A DNA stretch of 64,000 bases. Origin: Nannocystis sp. RBIL2 (lineage in GTDB: Bacteria > Myxococcota_A > Polyangia > Nannocystales > Nannocystaceae). The stretch is taken from positions 5,232,151 to 5,296,150 of the forward strand of contig NZ_JAPNJW010000002.1 of the NCBI RefSeq assembly GCF_026626745.1, in the 5' to 3' direction. The notes beneath the pieces were generated by a model. It saw nothing but the letters and a program-made list of their open reading frames with translations, did not search any database and was not told the origin of the DNA. Shown piece after piece: positions 1 to 7,387 of this stretch (its first letter is position 1; the number at the start of each line of letters is the position of its first letter). Made by a program: the position numbers and the translations under genes.

Positions 1-1
1 G

Positions 2-646
2 CTCGTCATCGACCAGGAGGCCGCGCTGCGCGGCTACGTGATCGATCATGAGGACATGTTCCTTCCGCCCTTGCACTTGGGACATGTGATGGTCCCGCCG
101 GCGCTGCGCCGCCTGGCCGAGCTGACCGCCGGCGACCCCGAGCAGGAGGCCCGCGCCGCCGCGCTGGCGGCCGCCTACGGGCGCTGGGCCGGAGCCACCG
201 GGCTGGCGCCGACTGCGACCCGCTCGGGCGGCCCGCTGGTGCGGCCCGGCGAGGCGTCGCGGCTGCAGCTGGCCGCGCGCGAGGCCCAGCTCGACGCGGT
301 GCGTCAGCTGGTGCGCCAGCTCGTCGACGCCGAGGACCAGCGGCTGCGCGACGGCGAGGCGGCCGGCGGCTGGTCGCTCGGCGCCACGGTGCTCGGCGGG
401 GCGATCGCCCTGGCCCTGATCGGCTTCACCACCTCGGTGCTGCGGCGATCGATCCGCCGCATGGAGGGCATCTACGCCAAGGCGCTGGCGCTGCGCCGCC
501 ACAGCGAGGCCAACGAGCGCGCGGCCAGGCAGTCGGCCGAAGCCCTGGCCGCCGAGGTCACGGCCCAGAGCCGCGAGCTGCAGACCCGCTTCCGGGCGAT
601 GCGCGGCGAGCTCGAGCTGGCGCGGGTGCACCTGCGAACCGGCTGA
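2..646 (+). CDS. CHASE3-domain membrane sensor, 3' part only
   Basis: The frame is open at the window edge, so the N-terminus is missing. The first visible residues, VIDQEAALRGYVIDHED, match the Asp/Glu...RGY core of CHASE3, an extracytoplasmic sensing domain. A transmembrane segment follows at about bases 388-447 (LGGAIALALIGF), then a charged coiled coil of about 60 residues to the stop. No HAMP, histidine kinase or GGDEF module follows before the stop, so the visible protein is a sensor and coiled coil without an output domain; it may signal through a partner. The residues HLGHVMVP, just after the CHASE3 core, are encoded by a copy of the dispersed palindromic repeat and look like an in-frame insertion. 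Confidence 0.65.
   Translation, partial: LVIDQEAALRGYVIDHEDMFLPPLHLGHVMVPPALRRLAELTAGDPEQEARAAALAAAYGRWAGATGLAPTATRSGGPLVRPGEASRLQLAAREAQLDAVRQLVRQLVDAEDQRLRDGEAAGGWSLGATVLGGAIALALIGFTTSVLRRSIRRMEGIYAKALALRRHSEANERAARQSAEALAAEVTAQSRELQTRFRAMRGELELARVHLRTG
52..89. repeat. Palindromic element inside the CHASE3 gene
   Basis: GGACATGT at 52-59 and GGGACATGT at 79-87 are half-sites of the dispersed CATGTCC/GGACATG family. They lie in frame within the CHASE3 coding region. Confidence 0.5.
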
Positions 647-668
647 CTCCTCGGACAGATTTTCATTG

Positions 669-707
669 ATGTGTCCTTCGGGACATGATGTCTTTTTGGG
701 CATGTCA
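669..707. repeat. Dispersed palindromic element after the CHASE3 gene
   Basis: TGTCC (672-676) and GGACA (681-685) flank a short loop, followed by a second half-site GGGCATGTC. It starts about 23 bases after the stop codon. Confidence 0.6.
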
Positions 708-855
708 GCGCAGGATTGAGATGGATATCTCGCGCCGGCAGACGGGCGCACGAGCTCACGAGTCGGCGGTCGAGCGGACGGCCGGCGGTCGCCCGCTCGA
801 CTGGAGCGCCTCGGGCCGCTGTCGCTATTCTGTGTGACTTCCAGTGAAGCGAATT

Positions 856-1076
856 GGACCTCGTTCGCCGCCACGCCCCGGCGGTTGAGCAGCAGCGGGC
901 GTCCAGCGGTGGACCCCGTTCGCCGCCACGCTGGGCGGCCGAGCGCATGTGGGCGTCTCGCGGTGGACCTCGTTCGCCGCCACCCCCGGTGATCGAGCAG
1001 GCCTCCGACGATCGACCCCGTTCCCCGCCACGCCCCGGCGATCGAGCAGACCTCCGACGATCGACCCCGTTCGCCG
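856..1076. repeat. Degenerate tandem repeat, 48-55 bp period
   Basis: Units begin at 856, 911, 965, 1013 and 1062 and share GACCCCGTTCGCCGCCACG with substitutions, usually followed by a GATCGAGCAG-like segment. Spacings are 55, 54, 48 and 49 bp. The array ends at the stop codon of the histone-like gene. It is not a CRISPR: there is no constant repeat alternating with unique spacers. A related GAGCGATCGCCTCG motif recurs near 13490, 13598 and 13651. Confidence 0.6.
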
Positions 1077-1556
1077 CTACGCCCGCGCGGCCGGGCGTCG
1101 GCGGGTCGTCTTCTTCGCGGCGGTCTTGCTCGTGCGTCGCTCGCGGCTCTCGCTCTGCACCGATTCGGGGGCGCGGGCCCGGACGCGCGGGGCCGAGGTG
1201 ATTTCCTGCTCCTGCGCCTTGCCGCGGGCCCGGGCGACCTTCTTGACCGGCTTGGCCCGGGAGCTCGCCGCTTTCTTCGCGGCGGTCTTCGAGGCCCGCT
1301 TCGCGGGCGGCGGCAGCTCGGCGGCCTTGCGCGCCCGGACCTTCGGGCTCGCGGCCTTCTGCGCCGCGACCGTCTTCTTGGCGCTCTTCTTGCCGGTCCC
1401 GGCCTGCTTGCCCGTGGGCTTCTTGCTGGCCGCCTTGCCGGCCGCTTGCTTGCGCTTGCCCGGTCCGGCCGCGGTCTTCTCGTCGGCCCGCTTCGGCTTC
1501 TGCTTCGACGCGTCGTCCGACGATCGCCTGTCCCTTCTGGTGGTGCGAGTTGGCAT
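1077..1556 (-). CDS. Histone H1-like Lys/Ala/Pro-rich DNA-binding protein
   Basis: A 159-residue, strongly basic protein dominated by Lys, Ala, Arg and Pro, with repeated KKA, KTAAKK and RARKAA motifs and almost no hydrophobic core. This composition is typical of the bacterial histone H1/KID-like proteins of myxobacteria and other high-GC bacteria, which bind and condense DNA without sequence specificity. The ATG at 1556 is preferred to upstream starts because AGGAGAG sits about 8 bases before it. It ends next to the degenerate tandem repeats. The function is inferred from composition, because low-complexity basic proteins are hard to assign by homology. Confidence 0.6.
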   Translation of the reverse strand: MPTRTTRRDRRSSDDASKQKPKRADEKTAAGPGKRKQAAGKAASKKPTGKQAGTGKKSAKKTVAAQKAASPKVRARKAAELPPPAKRASKTAAKKAASSRAKPVKKVARARGKAQEQEITSAPRVRARAPESVQSESRERRTSKTAAKKTTRRRPAARA

Positions 1557-1851
1557 GGCTCTCTCTCCTGAGAGTGCTGTACATGCAAGCGAGCGCGAGG
1601 CTACACGCGTCACGCCAAGGGGACGGCGGTCTCCCGGCATGGCGAATCGGACAGGTCGGCCGGGCCTGCCTCGCCGCCAGAGTGGATGTGCGCGGGAGCC
1701 GCGTCACCGCGCCCGAGCGGCCGCCCCGGAGGATGTCGTTCGCCACGACGCGGGATGCAGGCCCACGCAGGGGAAGCGCAGCCGTCGAGCGACGGGCGTG
1801 TGCACGCCGGAAAGCCCGAGAGGACGCACTGCCGATCGCTCGCGCTCGAGG

Positions 1852-2226
1852 TCAGACGTCGGCGACCCCGGCGAAGGCGCGCCTGTACAGCCAGGTCTTG
1901 ACGTCCTCCTGGCTCATGCACCAAAGCAAGTAAGCGCCGAACACGAACGGCACCGCCAGTTGCAGCTGCAAGGTCAGCGGCAGGTAGGAGATGAGCGCGC
2001 CGACCTGAAACACGCCGAGCAGGCCGACCAGGAGGTTGAGCACGCCGACCACCACGGCCAGCGTCCGCGCGCTCTCGCTGCCTCGCACGAGGCCGACCAC
2101 GAGGAACAGCTTGAGCGCGAGGTTGACGTAATTGGGGATCGTGTCATTCCCGTCGGCGATGTGCATGACCTGCATCAACGTGGCGAGGGCGAGGAGGACG
2201 AGGGCGACGATCAGCTTGACGGGCAT
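1852..2226 (-). CDS. Small four-helix integral membrane protein
   Basis: A 124-residue protein with four predicted membrane segments: residues about 4-22, 33-50, 56-80 and 83-105, rich in Leu and Val. A short hydrophilic loop, HIADGNDTIP, lies between the first two helices. No catalytic motif is seen and I do not recognise the family. It is divergent from the beta-propeller lipoprotein at 2471, with a 244-base shared upstream region, and lies upstream of the histone-like gene on the same strand with a 295-base gap, so co-transcription is doubtful. Confidence 0.6.
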   Translation of the reverse strand: MPVKLIVALVLLALATLMQVMHIADGNDTIPNYVNLALKLFLVVGLVRGSESARTLAVVVGVLNLLVGLLGVFQVGALISYLPLTLQLQLAVPFVFGAYLLWCMSQEDVKTWLYRRAFAGVADV

Positions 2227-2470
2227 GGGGGGGTGACCGGACGAGAACGCATCCGCACAGCCAGGTCAAGCGGATTGTCGGGCGCTGTGCGCCGGGGCGG
2301 AGACCCCGAGCATTCGCCGGGGGCGCTCTCTTTGCACCTTGTAGCATTGCCGACCCCGATCGGACGCGGCGCGAGATCGCCCACACTCGTCGGATTCGTC
2401 GTGATACGCTGCGTCGCTCGGATAGACTGCTCGCCACGCTGCCGCCGTGCCTCGCGGCAATCGACATATC

Positions 2471-4276
2471 ATGCTTCATAACCGCATTCCCTCGCTCCTG
2501 ACCGTCGCGCTCGCCTTACAATCCGCCGGTTGCGGCGACGACTCCGGCGATTTCGCCGACTCCGCCAGCTCCAGCAGCTCCACGAGCGCCACCGGCGACA
2601 CCACCGTCGACCCGCCCCCGCCGATCGGTAGCACCAGCCTCGACGAGTCTGCCAGCGGCACCGCGAGCGAGTCCGGCGCGACCGACGGCGTGACGTCGAC
2701 CACCGGCACCAGCGAACCGCCCCCGCTGTCCACCGGCGAACCCGACACCATGACCTCCGGCGAACCCGGTACCACGACCACGACCTCCGGCGAACCCGAT
2801 TCCACCACCACGACCTCCGGCGAACCCGATTCCACGACCACGACCACCGGCGAACCCGACACCACCACCACTACCGGCGACACAACCACCACCACCACTA
2901 CTGGCGACACCACCACCACCACCGGCGAGCCCGACACCACCACCACTGAAAGCACCACCGGCGAGGTGATCGACTGTTCGGACGGGGTCGCCTGGACCCG
3001 CAACATCCTCACCAACGCCGGCTCGACGATGTTCGACGACATCCTGGCCGACCCGGACGGCAACCTGCTCGTCGCCGGTCGGTTATGGTCGGTCGCCGAC
3101 TTCGGCGACGGCCCGGTGCAGTCCAGCGGGCCCGAGGACGCGTTCATCGCCAAGTACGGGCCCACGGGCGATCTGCTGTGGGTCCGCACCTACGGCAACG
3201 AATACGAACAGCGCGCCCGCGGCCTCGCGCTCGCGCCGAACGGCGACATCCTGGTGACCGGCAGCTTCCGCGGGCAGATCGATCTCGGCGGCGGTCCTTT
3301 CGTCAGCGCCGGCTACGAGGACGTGTTTCTGGCCAGGCTGACGTCCGCCGGCGAACACGTGTGGAGCCACGCGTTCGGCAGTCAGGGCCTCGACCACGGC
3401 CTGCGCGTCGCCAGCGACGGCGCCGGCGACGTGATCCTGGCGGTCCAGGCCGACGCCGGTATCGACTTCGGCGACGGCGTGCCGGGCCCTGACGACTCGG
3501 TGCATCTGGCCAAATTCAGCTCGGCCGGCGCGCTCCTGTGGCGCCGCACGTACACCGCCAAGGGCCTGCTCGGGCGCAGCGTGGCCGTCGACCCGGCCGA
3601 CGAGGTCGTGTTCGTCGGCGAGTTCAACAAGCCCGTCGACTTCGGCGGCGGCCTCGACTCTCCCCTCGCCGGCAACAACGTCTTCGTCCTGAAGCTCGAC
3701 GCCGACGGGCAATTCATCTGGCTGCGCCAGAACGCCGGCACGCCGAGCGGCGGCAAGCCGTTCGTCACCGGCGTCGACATCGACGCCGCCGGCGCCATCC
3801 ACCTCGCCGGCTGGTACTGGGGCAGCATCGGCTTCGGCGGCCCGCTTCTCTTCTCCCAGGGCGGATTCGACGGGTGGATCGCCGCGCTCTCGCCCGCCGG
3901 CGATCACCTCACCAGCAGCGTCCACGGCAGCGGCCCGACCCACTGGCAGTTCGCCAGCGACATCGCCACCAACAGCGCCGGCGTGACCGCCGTGGCCGGC
4001 AACTTCGTCGGGCCGATGAGCTTCGGCGACACGTTGCTCGCCACCGTCGACAACGACAGCTACGACGCCTGGGTCACCCGCCAGGCCCCCGACGCCTCGT
4101 TCGAGCTGGTGCGCGGCTTCGGCGGCCTAGGCTCCCAGTACGGCGACGTGGTGGACCTCGGCGAGGACGGCAGCGTCTGGCTCGGCGGGGTCTACAGTCA
4201 TCCGTTCCCCGCCGGCGACGACGTCCTGACGCCCGCGGAGGGCTGGAGCGCCTACCTGCTGCGCCTGTGCCCGTGA
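2471..4276 (+). CDS. Secreted lipoprotein with Thr-rich linker and SBBP-like beta-propeller
   Basis: 601 residues from the ATG at 2471, chosen because it gives a lipoprotein signal (LTVALALQSAGC, predicted lipidated Cys21); a GTG at 2447 would add eight residues before it. Residues about 22-170 form a Ser/Thr/Gly/Pro linker including (GEPDSTTTTS)-type repeats encoded by 30-bp tandem DNA repeats. The rest is a run of about 45-residue units of the form GDLLWVRTYG...GLALAPNGDILVTGSF.G..DLGGG, characteristic of SBBP/beta-propeller repeats. The likely role is a surface-anchored binding scaffold; the ligand cannot be told from sequence. The linker codons (ACC/ACG runs) are far more repetitive than the propeller and are prone to slippage. 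Confidence 0.75.
   Translation: MLHNRIPSLLTVALALQSAGCGDDSGDFADSASSSSSTSATGDTTVDPPPPIGSTSLDESASGTASESGATDGVTSTTGTSEPPPLSTGEPDTMTSGEPGTTTTTSGEPDSTTTTSGEPDSTTTTTGEPDTTTTTGDTTTTTTTGDTTTTTGEPDTTTTESTTGEVIDCSDGVAWTRNILTNAGSTMFDDILADPDGNLLVAGRLWSVADFGDGPVQSSGPEDAFIAKYGPTGDLLWVRTYGNEYEQRARGLALAPNGDILVTGSFRGQIDLGGGPFVSAGYEDVFLARLTSAGEHVWSHAFGSQGLDHGLRVASDGAGDVILAVQADAGIDFGDGVPGPDDSVHLAKFSSAGALLWRRTYTAKGLLGRSVAVDPADEVVFVGEFNKPVDFGGGLDSPLAGNNVFVLKLDADGQFIWLRQNAGTPSGGKPFVTGVDIDAAGAIHLAGWYWGSIGFGGPLLFSQGGFDGWIAALSPAGDHLTSSVHGSGPTHWQFASDIATNSAGVTAVAGNFVGPMSFGDTLLATVDNDSYDAWVTRQAPDASFELVRGFGGLGSQYGDVVDLGEDGSVWLGGVYSHPFPAGDDVLTPAEGWSAYLLRLCP
2737..2960 (+). repeat. In-frame 30-bp tandem repeat coding the Thr-rich linker
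   Basis: CGAACCCG recurs at 2737, 2761, 2791, 2821 and 2851, with an exact 30-bp period in the middle units, followed by shorter ACCACCACC-rich units. All lengths are multiples of three, so copy-number change would keep the lipoprotein frame. Confidence 0.75.
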
Positions 4277-4291
4277 GCGGCGAGTTTTAAA

Positions 4292-4337
4292 ATGTCCATG
4301 AGGACATGCTCGATAGGGCATGACCTCAGGGACATCC
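4292..4337. repeat. Two dispersed palindromic elements
   Basis: A perfect 6-bp inverted repeat ATGTCC/GGACAT with loop ATGA at 4292-4307, then a second, looser unit GGGCATG...GGGACATC at 4316-4337. They lie 16 bases after the lipoprotein stop. Confidence 0.65.
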
Positions 4338-4478
4338 GATGGCAGCGCGATCCGTGGACCCAACGGGACGCCGGCCCTGGGTGCCGGCCTCGAGGCGGTG
4401 GTCGAGCCGTGTTCGCCGACAGACCGTGGTCCGTGACTCAGAACAACGTTCTGCCCGTTGATCACCGCCCATTTTTCT

Positions 4479-4497
4479 GATATTGATTGTCAAAATC
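4479..4497 (+). promoter_or_regulatory. Fur-box-like operator at the PepSY gene start
   Basis: GATATTGATTGTCAAAATC matches 14 of 19 positions of the classical Fur consensus (GATAATGATAATCATTATC), in an AT-rich patch that stands out in very GC-rich DNA. It lies 5 bases before the GTG at 4502 and overlaps a possible TTG start at 4487. Iron-dependent repression of the PepSY protein fits this position; binding itself is inference. Confidence 0.5.
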
Positions 4498-4501
4498 ACC
4501 C

Positions 4502-5659
4502 GTGACCGCTCCCGTCTCACGCTGGTTCCGCTTCAACCTCCGGCTCCACCGCTGGACCAGCGTCATCGCCACCTTGCCGCTCCTGGTGCTGTGTTTGACG
4601 GGCACCGTCCTGATCTTCCGCGAGGAGATCGACGCTGCGCTGGGGGTCGTGCCGGGCGGCACCGGCGAGGGCGAGCAGCGGGTCGCCGAGTGCCTGGCCA
4701 CGCTCGAGCGCAGCTTCCCGGACCAGCGGGTGCTCAGCGTCGGCTTCGACCCTCTGAACCACCCGGGCGTCATGCTCGGGGTGGTCGCCGCGCCCGAGGA
4801 CACCGGCTTCGACCGCGCGCGCCTGGCCTACTTCGACCTCGCCAGCGGGCGGATGATCGGCGACGAGGACCCGGCAGAGAGCTTCACCGGCGTGCTGTTC
4901 GAGCTGCACGCCGAGTGGTTCCTCGGGCCCGTCGGGCGGCTCCTCGGCGCGTTGATCGGCCTCCTGGTGGTCGTCTCGCTGGTCTCGGGGCTCGTGATCT
5001 ACGCCCCCTACGTGCGGCGGATCGCCTACGGCTTCATCCGCGTCGGCCGCGGCGCCCGCTTGAAGCAGCTCGACCTCCACAACTTCGTCGGCGCGGTCGT
5101 GCTCGGCTGGGCCTTCGTCGTCAGCGTGTCCGGCTTCCTGCTCGGCTTCAGCACCATCGCCCTCGGCGTGTGGCAGGTGACCGACCTCGCCGCCATCCGC
5201 GCGGAGTACCAGGGCGCCGCGCCGGTCGACGTCCTGCGCCCGCCCGTGTCGGCCCTGCGGGTCATCGAGGTCGCCACGGCGCACGCGCAGCCGGGCTGGG
5301 GCGTCCGCTCCGTCCTCTACCCCGGCATGGACCTCACCACGCCGGCCCACTACGCGGTGCTGCTCGGCGGCTCGGAGGGGCTCGACGCGCGCATGATCGA
5401 CGCGGTGATGATCGACGCCCACACCGGCGAGGTCGCCCGCGACGTCGCCCTGCCGAATTACCTGCACGCGATGTTCCTGTCCGAGCCGCTGCACTTCGGC
5501 GACTACGGCGGCCTGCCGCTCAAGCTGCTGTGGAGCGCCTGCAACCTGCTGACCCTGTTCATCACCGCCAACGGCGCGTGGCTGTTCTTCGACCGCCGCC
5601 GGGCCCAGCGCCTGCGGCCCGGCCGCGCCGCGGAGGGAGTCGGCGATGAAGAACCGTGA
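4502..5659 (+). CDS. PepSY-associated transmembrane protein (iron-uptake reductase type)
   Basis: 385 residues from GTG 4502 (390 from an alternative TTG at 4487, which would lie inside the Fur-like box). The layout is that of PepSY_TM proteins: a first membrane helix after RWFRFNLRLHRW, a periplasmic PepSY-like segment, two central helices (LIGLLVVVSLVSGLVIYAP and VLGWAFVVSVSGFLLGF), a second periplasmic part and a last helix LLTLFITANGAWLF. Conserved His residues occur at the helix edges (LHRW, LHAEWF, LDLHNF, LHAMF). Relatives are found with siderophore receptors and are proposed to reduce ferric-siderophore. The Fur-like site supports an iron role. A tiny membrane-protein gene overlaps its 3' end. 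Confidence 0.8.
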   Translation: MTAPVSRWFRFNLRLHRWTSVIATLPLLVLCLTGTVLIFREEIDAALGVVPGGTGEGEQRVAECLATLERSFPDQRVLSVGFDPLNHPGVMLGVVAAPEDTGFDRARLAYFDLASGRMIGDEDPAESFTGVLFELHAEWFLGPVGRLLGALIGLLVVVSLVSGLVIYAPYVRRIAYGFIRVGRGARLKQLDLHNFVGAVVLGWAFVVSVSGFLLGFSTIALGVWQVTDLAAIRAEYQGAAPVDVLRPPVSALRVIEVATAHAQPGWGVRSVLYPGMDLTTPAHYAVLLGGSEGLDARMIDAVMIDAHTGEVARDVALPNYLHAMFLSEPLHFGDYGGLPLKLLWSACNLLTLFITANGAWLFFDRRRAQRLRPGRAAEGVGDEEP

Positions 5660-5804
5660 GCCGTGGCTCGGCCTGCTGACCGTCGCCGGCCTGACTGCGA
5701 TGCTGCTCGGCGAGGGCCTCGTCGACGTCGCCGGCCTCGCCGTCGCGGTGGTGCCGCTGGCGTACGGCGGGCTGGCCTGGCGGCGGGCGCGGCGGCCGTC
5801 CTGA
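5646..5804 (+). CDS. 52-residue membrane peptide overlapping the PepSY gene
   Basis: A short frame starts with ATG 5646 inside the last 14 bases of the PepSY gene and encodes MKNREPWLGLLTVAG followed by two hydrophobic stretches (LLTVAGLTAMLLGEGLVDVAGLAVAV and VPLAYGGLAW), ending in a basic tail RRARRPS. Overlap with the upstream stop implies translational coupling. Small hydrophobic partners are common next to PepSY-type reductases, so it may be a subunit or assembly factor. No family is recognised. A perfect palindromic element follows the stop directly. Confidence 0.55.
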   Translation: MKNREPWLGLLTVAGLTAMLLGEGLVDVAGLAVAVVPLAYGGLAWRRARRPS

Positions 5805-5828
5805 GAGCATGTCCTTCAGGACATGCTC
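5805..5828. repeat. Perfect dispersed palindrome directly after a stop codon
   Basis: 10-bp arms GAGCATGTCC and GGACATGCTC with loop TTCA, starting on the base after the TGA of the small membrane gene. It could act as a 3'-end hairpin, but no T-tract follows. Confidence 0.75.
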
Positions 5829-5888
5829 CTAGAGACATATCATCATGTCACGCCGAGGCGCGGATACCGGACGCGGCACCGACGCGTC

Positions 5889-5953
5889 CTGTCCATCGGG
5901 ACATGCGCTTCGGGACAGGCTCGAACGCCCGGAGCATGTCCTTCAGGACATGC
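5889..5953. repeat. Cluster of dispersed palindromic elements
   Basis: CCTGTCC (5889-5895) with GGGACATG and GGGACAGG (to 5919), then a perfect 8-bp inverted repeat GCATGTCC/GGACATGC with loop TTCA at 5934-5953. The second unit shares its core with 5805-5828. It lies just downstream of the maltokinase stop on the other strand. Confidence 0.7.
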
Positions 5954-5968
5954 CCCGGGGACAATTAA

Positions 5969-7387
5969 TTAAAATTGCGACGCGCGCGGCCAGGCGGGCA
6001 GCGTCGACGCCTCGCTGAGGGCCACCAGCGACTGCAGCGGGACCCACGCGAAGTCGGGGCGGTAGTCGAGCTCGTAGGCCAGCTCGTGGTAGCTGCGCTC
6101 GATCACGCAGGCGCGCAGCAGCGGCGACGCCTGGGCGGCGGGCAGCTGCGAGCCGGGCACCGCCGCCGCGTCGTAGCCGGCCAGGAACGCCGCCGACGTC
6201 GCCTCCTCCCAGGCCCGGCCGCCCTTGCCGACCATGCCGGCGTAGGCGAACGAGCGCAGCATGCCGGCGACGTCGCGCTGCGGCAGCTGTCGCAGGCTGC
6301 GCTCGGCCAGCGGTCGGGTCGGCTCGCCCTCGAAGTCGAGGATCGCCCACTGGCCAGCCGCCGGATCGTAGAGGCACTGGCCGAGGTGGTAGTCGCCGTG
6401 GATACGGATCTGCACGCCCGCGGCGGTGCGCAGGCGCTCCTCGGCGTCGGCCAGCAGGGCCTCGCTGCGCGACGCGGCGACCTCGGCGAGCGCGCGGAGC
6501 TCGGTCGGCAGGCCGCGGTAGCGGTTGGCCAGGCGCCCGAGCGCCGACGCGGCGGTCTGGCGCAGGCCGGCCACCCAGCGGGCCCGGTCGGCGGCCACCA
6601 CCGCGCGGGTCGCCATCCCGCTCGCCTCGTCGTCGGTGGCCAGCGCCTCGTGCAGCGCCCGCGTGGCGGCCCCGAGCGCGCGCGCCGGCCCGGTCATGTC
6701 GGCGCAGCCGAGCGCGTAGGTCCAGCCGTCGACGCGCCCGGGCAAGAACGCGTGAAGCACCCCGGCCGCGGCCACGCCCTCGCCGGTGTCGACCGTCAGC
6801 TCGGCCAGCAGCGGCGGCGCGTACGGGAAGTTGCGCGACGCGAGGAAGCGGCCGAGCTCGATCTCCGGGTGGCGGCCGACCTCGATGCGACGGAACAGTT
6901 TGAACACGCCGGCCTCGCCGAGCACCGCCGCGGTGTTGCTCTGCTCGCCGCCGATCAGGCGCACGCCGGTCAGCGGGCCCACCTCGCCCAGGCCCGCGCT
7001 GGCGCGCGCGGACCACTGGGCGCCCTGGCCGGGGAAGCCGGCGCCGGCGCGCAGGGCCGCCGCCAGGACCTCCAGCACCTCGGGCGCGTCGCTGGCATCG
7101 ACCAGGACGACCCGGCCGCCCTTGGACCGCAGTTCGATGCTGTGCTTCGGGACATGTCCTTCAGAACCTGTCCCCTCGACCTTCTGCGCGCGCAGCAGCA
7201 CCTGGGTGATCCACGGCCGCTCGGCCTCGGCGGCGAGCAGGCACAGGGCCGCGTCTTCGCCGACCTTCGCGGCGCCGACCAGCTTGACGGCGCGGGCGCC
7301 GGCGGGGAACCACCGGCGCCCGGCGAGGAACGCCAGCCATGTCTCGGAGGACAGGTCGGCGAGGGCCGTCAAGTCGAGCGCGGTCAC
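5969..7387 (-). CDS. mak: Maltokinase (ATP:maltose 1-phosphotransferase)
   Basis: 472 residues. It phosphorylates maltose, made from trehalose by TreS, to maltose-1-phosphate for GlgE. The kinase fold is aminoglycoside-phosphotransferase-like: catalytic motif IHGDYHLGQCLYD (Asp near residue 332) and the metal-binding DFEGEP. The start is GTG 7387, whose GTGA overlaps the treS stop, so translation is coupled. Around residues 74-81 the protein reads GTGSEGHVPKHS where the DNA is a copy of the dispersed palindrome (7147-7174), probably an in-frame insertion in the N-terminal cap region. It is last in the glgE-treS-mak operon. Confidence 0.85.
   Translation of the reverse strand: MTALDLTALADLSSETWLAFLAGRRWFPAGARAVKLVGAAKVGEDAALCLLAAEAERPWITQVLLRAQKVEGTGSEGHVPKHSIELRSKGGRVVLVDASDAPEVLEVLAAALRAGAGFPGQGAQWSARASAGLGEVGPLTGVRLIGGEQSNTAAVLGEAGVFKLFRRIEVGRHPEIELGRFLASRNFPYAPPLLAELTVDTGEGVAAAGVLHAFLPGRVDGWTYALGCADMTGPARALGAATRALHEALATDDEASGMATRAVVAADRARWVAGLRQTAASALGRLANRYRGLPTELRALAEVAASRSEALLADAEERLRTAAGVQIRIHGDYHLGQCLYDPAAGQWAILDFEGEPTRPLAERSLRQLPQRDVAGMLRSFAYAGMVGKGGRAWEEATSAAFLAGYDAAAVPGSQLPAAQASPLLRACVIERSYHELAYELDYRPDFAWVPLQSLVALSEASTLPAWPRASQF
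7147..7174. repeat. Palindromic element inside the maltokinase gene
   Basis: GGGACATGTCC followed by CAGAACCTGTCCC: three half-sites of the dispersed family, lying in frame within the maltokinase coding region. Confidence 0.6.

Larger units (their letters stand above)
647..1076. other. Gap without a gene; palindrome and degenerate tandem repeats
   Basis: About 430 bases between a plus-strand stop and a convergent minus-strand stop. The first part carries a palindromic element (669-707); the second part (856-1076) is built from about five degenerate repeats of 48-55 bp. Short frames on both strands only read through the repeats and have no credible start or domain. Confidence 0.6.

Noticed and set aside
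825..1031. Small minus-strand gene over the tandem repeats
   Set aside because: It only translates the degenerate repeat units (VAANGVHR-type), has no ribosome binding site and runs outside the histone-like gene.
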